From Actinomyces haliotis (lineage in GTDB: Bacteria; Actinomycetota; Actinomycetes; Actinomycetales; Actinomycetaceae): a stretch of DNA of 64,000 nucleotides. The notes under the pieces are model-generated. The model did no database searches and was not told where the DNA came from. It saw only the letters and a list, made by a program, of their open reading frames with translations. Where the stretch lies: positions 1 through 64,000 of the forward strand of contig NZ_JACWNA010000013.1 in NCBI RefSeq assembly GCF_015355765.1. Direction: 5' to 3'. Of the stretch, positions 61,402 through 64,000 are shown piece by piece. A program made the translations under genes and the position numbers. Every line of letters begins with the position of its first letter. Positions within the stretch are counted from its first letter, which is position 1.

Positions 61402-62853
61402 TCAGTTGCCGGTCAGCTTCTCGCGGAGGGCGGCAAGAGCCTCGTCGGAGGCGAGGGTGCCGGTGGCCTCGGCCGGGGCCGAGGAGTACGAGGTGGACTG
61501 GGCGGCGCTGGCGTCGCCGGTCTCCGTGTCCTCCTCGAGCGCCTTGGCGACCTGGGCCTTGTGGGCCTCCCAGCGGGCGTGGGCGGCCGCGTACTCGGCC
61601 TCCCAGGCCTCGCGCTGGGCGTCGTAGCCCTCGAGCCACTCGTTGGTCTCCGGGTCGAAGCCCTCGGGGTACTTGTAGTTACCGTTCTCGTCGTACTCCG
61701 CGGCCATGCCGTAGAGCGAGGGGTCGAAGTCCTCGGAGGCCGGGTCGACGCCCTCGTTGGCCTGCTTGAGGGACAGCGAGATGCGGCGACGCTCGAGGTC
61801 GATGTCGATGACCTTGACGAAGACCTCCTCGCCGACCTTGACGACCTGCTCGGGCACCTCGACGTGACGCTGGGCCAGCTCGGAGATGTGGACGAGGCCC
61901 TCGATGCCGTCCTCGACACGGACGAAGGCGCCGAAGGGGACGAGCTTGGTGACCTTGCCGGGGACGACCTGGCCGATGGCGTGCGTGCGGGCGAAGGCCT
62001 GCCACGGGTCCTCCTGCGTCGCCTTGAGCGACAGGGAGACGCGCTCGCGGTCGAAGTCGACGTCGAGGACCTCGACGGTGACCTCCTGACCGACCTCGAC
62101 GACCTCGGACGGGTGGTCGATGTGCTTCCAGGAGAGCTCGGAGACGTGGACGAGGCCGTCGACGCCGCCGAGGTCCACGAAGGCACCGAAGTTGACGATC
62201 GAGGAGACGACGCCGGTGCGGACCTGGCCCTTCTGCAGGGTCTGCAGGAAGTTGGTGCGGACCTCGGACTGGGTCTGCTCGAGCCAGGCGCGGCGGGAGA
62301 GGACCACGTTGTTGCGGTTCTTGTCCAGCTCGATGATCTTTGCCTCGAGCTCGCGGCCCACGTAGGGCTGGAGGTCGCGGACGCGACGCATCTCGACGAG
62401 GGAGGCGGGGAGGAAGCCGCGAAGGCCGATGTCGAGGATGAGACCGCCCTTGACGACCTCGATGACGGTGCCCGTGACGACGCCGTCCTCCTCCTTGACG
62501 CGCTCGATGGTGCCCCACGCGCGCTCGTACTGGGCGCGCTTCTTGCTCAGGAGCAGACGACCCTCCTTGTCCTCCTTCTGGAGAACAAGGGCCTCGATCT
62601 CGTCGCCGACGGAGACGATCTCGTCGGGGTCGACGTCGTGCTTGATGGACAGCTCACGAGCGAGGATGACGCCCTCGGTCTTGTAGCCGATGTCAAGAAG
62701 GACCTCGTCGCGGTCCACCTTGACGACGGTGCCCTCGACGATGTCGCCGTCGTCGAAGTACTTGATGGTCTCGTCGACGGCGGCGAGGATCTCCTCGGTC
62801 GAGCCGATGTCGTTGACGGCGACCGGGGCGGGGCTGGGCGTGGTGGTGGTCAT
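61402..62853 (-). CDS. rpsA: 30S ribosomal protein S1
   Basis: RNA-binding ribosomal protein with four S1 repeats at about residues 35-105, 122-190, 207-277 and 293-363 (repeats 3 and 4 contain VNFGAFVDLGGVDGLVHVSE and VPFGAFVRVEDGIEGLVHIS). The 483-aa length is typical of actinobacteria, which lack the two extra repeats of E. coli S1; the tail after 370 is acidic and disordered. ATG 62853 with GGAG 12 nt upstream. The longer frame upstream is leader sequence. Confidence 0.96.
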   Translation of the reverse strand: MTTTTPSPAPVAVNDIGSTEEILAAVDETIKYFDDGDIVEGTVVKVDRDEVLLDIGYKTEGVILARELSIKHDVDPDEIVSVGDEIEALVLQKEDKEGRLLLSKKRAQYERAWGTIERVKEEDGVVTGTVIEVVKGGLILDIGLRGFLPASLVEMRRVRDLQPYVGRELEAKIIELDKNRNNVVLSRRAWLEQTQSEVRTNFLQTLQKGQVRTGVVSSIVNFGAFVDLGGVDGLVHVSELSWKHIDHPSEVVEVGQEVTVEVLDVDFDRERVSLSLKATQEDPWQAFARTHAIGQVVPGKVTKLVPFGAFVRVEDGIEGLVHISELAQRHVEVPEQVVKVGEEVFVKVIDIDLERRRISLSLKQANEGVDPASEDFDPSLYGMAAEYDENGNYKYPEGFDPETNEWLEGYDAQREAWEAEYAAAHARWEAHKAQVAKALEEDTETGDASAAQSTSYSSAPAEATGTLASDEALAALREKLTGN

Positions 62854-63193
62854 TGAGTGGTTGCTCCGAAAGTGGACAGATGGGTCGGGTGGATAGAGTC
62901 CGTGCGTCCCACGCCCCGACGACCAGCCCGGACTGGCCCCGGCGCGGCGAGCGCGACAGCCGTTTCCGCCGAGAAGCAGTTCGGGAACTGTCTCAGGAGC
63001 GGCTCGACGTCGGCACCCATGAGCGCACTCTTGGGACTCTACCAGGACGTGCCCAGTTCGTGACCTGTGGAAGGTCACGGAGAACCCGGTGCGGAGCCGT
63101 GGAATCGCTCACGTCCGCCTGTGGCACGGGCCGGCGTCGGCGCCCCGCCGGTCGCCCTGACGACGGCCGCGGCGCTTCCCCGCAGCCGATCGC
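62854..63193. other. 340-bp gap between rpsA and polA
   Basis: Contains the rpsA leader. A TAGAGT box on the minus strand (63036-63041) could start an rpsA transcript with a leader of about 175 nt. No hairpin terminator for polA stands out and no further gene is seen. Confidence 0.4.
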
Positions 63194-64000
63194 TCAGTGC
63201 GCGGCGTCGCGCCAGGTGGTCCCGCGACCGACCGAGACGTCGAGCGGGACGGAGAGCTCGGCGGCCCCTCCCATGCGCTCGCGCAGGAAGTCCTCGACCG
63301 CGCCGGCCTCGCCGGGGGCGACCTCGACGAGGAGCTCGTCGTGGATCTGGAGCAGCACCCGCGAGGAGAGCCCCGCCTCGGCCAGGCCCTCCGCGACGTC
63401 GATCATGGCCTTCTTGACGATGTCGGCGGCGCTGCCCTGGATCGGGGCGTTGAGGGCGGCGCGCTCGGCCATCTCGCGGCGCTGGCGGTTGTCGCTCGTC
63501 AGGTCCGGGAGGTAGCGGCGGCGCCCGAACATGGTCTCCGTGTAGCCGTCGCGGCGGGCCTGCTCGACGACGGCCTCGAGGTAGTCGTGGACGCGGCCGA
63601 AGCGTGCGAAGTAGGCGTCCCGGAGGGCGGCGGCGTCGGCGTTGTCGATGCCGAGCTGCTTGGCCAGGCCGAAGGTTGACAGCCCGTAGGCGAGGCCGTA
63701 GCTCATGGCCTTGACGTGGCTGCGCTGCTCCGCGGTGACGTCCTCGACGTCGATGCCGTGGACGAGCGCGGCGACGTAGCGGTGCAGGTCCTCCCCCGAG
63801 CGGAAGGCGTCGATGAGGGCCTCGTCGCCGGACAGGTGCGCCATGATGCGCATCTCGATCTGGGAGTAGTCGGCGGTGACGAGGCACTCGTAGCCCTCGC
63901 CGGTCGTGAAGGCCTCGCGGATGCGACGGCCCTCCTCGGTGCGCGCAGGGATGTTCTGGAGGTTCGGGTCGATCGAGGACAGGCGCCCGGTCGCGGCGAC
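63194..64000 (-). CDS. polA: DNA polymerase I, C-terminal part
   Basis: The gene runs off the right edge; 268 C-terminal residues are present. These hold polymerase motif A (DYSQIEMR), the O-helix motif B region (RSHVKAMSYGLAYG) and motif C (LQIHDELLVE), that is, most of palm and fingers. The last four residues before the stop are DAAH. Used in excision repair and Okazaki fragment processing; its place upstream of rpsA on the same strand is conserved in actinobacteria. Confidence 0.96.
   Translation of the reverse strand, partial: VAATGRLSSIDPNLQNIPARTEEGRRIREAFTTGEGYECLVTADYSQIEMRIMAHLSGDEALIDAFRSGEDLHRYVAALVHGIDVEDVTAEQRSHVKAMSYGLAYGLSTFGLAKQLGIDNADAAALRDAYFARFGRVHDYLEAVVEQARRDGYTETMFGRRRYLPDLTSDNRQRREMAERAALNAPIQGSAADIVKKAMIDVAEGLAEAGLSSRVLLQIHDELLVEVAPGEAGAVEDFLRERMGGAAELSVPLDVSVGRGTTWRDAAH

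Noticed and set aside
57634-62856. 1740-codon plus-strand frame across uvrB, pcp-coaE and rpsA
   Set aside because: It runs antisense through three confirmed genes and through terminators and intergenic space; biased low-complexity translation.

Overview
The window is high-GC DNA with dense coding, GTG and TTG starts beside ATG, and many four-base ATGA or GTGA gene overlaps. Gene content points to a facultatively anaerobic actinobacterium, most like Actinomyces or a close Actinomycetaceae relative: a WhiA/YvcK/RapZ block, OpcA next to Zwf, MoeZ, a Cmk-Der fusion, a eukaryotic-type UDP-glucose pyrophosphorylase and a Dcu-type C4-dicarboxylate carrier. The genus is inferred from gene content; no rRNA is present.

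Layout. 1-3.6 kb: oxidative pentose phosphate operon zwf-opcA-pgl. 3.8-15 kb: a mixed stretch with aldo/keto reductases, an exported HNH nuclease-like protein, an S4 RNA-binding protein, a decayed esterase, a HAD phosphatase, an interrupted arylsulfotransferase-like gene, a P450 overlapping a Tag-type glycosylase, a dicarboxylate transporter, SRPBCC and cupin proteins and tRNA-Pro. 15.2-26.6 kb (minus strand): moeZ, pgi, then the chromosome-maintenance run xerD-parA-scpA-scpB-rluB-tyrA-cmk/der, with secG ahead of xerD. 26.8-33.5 kb: glycolysis genes gap, pgk, tpiA and the rapZ-yvcK-whiA block. 33.6-39.4 kb: purT plus a beta-glucoside locus (licT, RAT/terminator switch, bglP, bglA) lying between uvrC and rapZ, which are adjacent in many actinobacteria. 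39.4-49.3 kb: uvrC, a HAD protein, an ArsR-type regulator, four tRNA genes, UGPase, uvrA and a YciI protein. 49.3-52.7 kb: a compositionally distinct cassette of a secreted peptide, an ABC ATPase and an FtsX-like permease. 52.7-57.6 kb: a CtpE-like P-type ATPase and two TerC proteins behind a probable yybP-ykoY manganese riboswitch. 57.7-64 kb: uvrB, a Pcp-CoaE fusion, rpsA and the 3' end of polA.

The backbone polA-rpsA-coaE-uvrB-uvrA-uvrC-rapZ-yvcK-whiA-gap-pgk-tpiA-secG-(zwf) is an order conserved in actinobacteria, so the interspersed cassettes stand out as insertions or rearrangements. All three UvrABC subunits lie within about 20 kb.

Main points of interest: (1) the secreted-peptide/ABC cassette, organised like lactococcin-972-type clusters but with a peptide I do not recognise; (2) a pyroglutamyl peptidase fused to dephospho-CoA kinase; (3) an intact LicT/RAT switch upstream of two genes each broken by one nucleotide; (4) further decay in the esterase and arylsulfotransferase genes; (5) a TAnnnT hexamer 6-8 nt before the start codon of about 15 genes, indicating frequent leaderless transcription; (6) a Tag glycosylase lacking three of four zinc ligands; (7) the riboswitch-linked TerC/P-type ATPase module.
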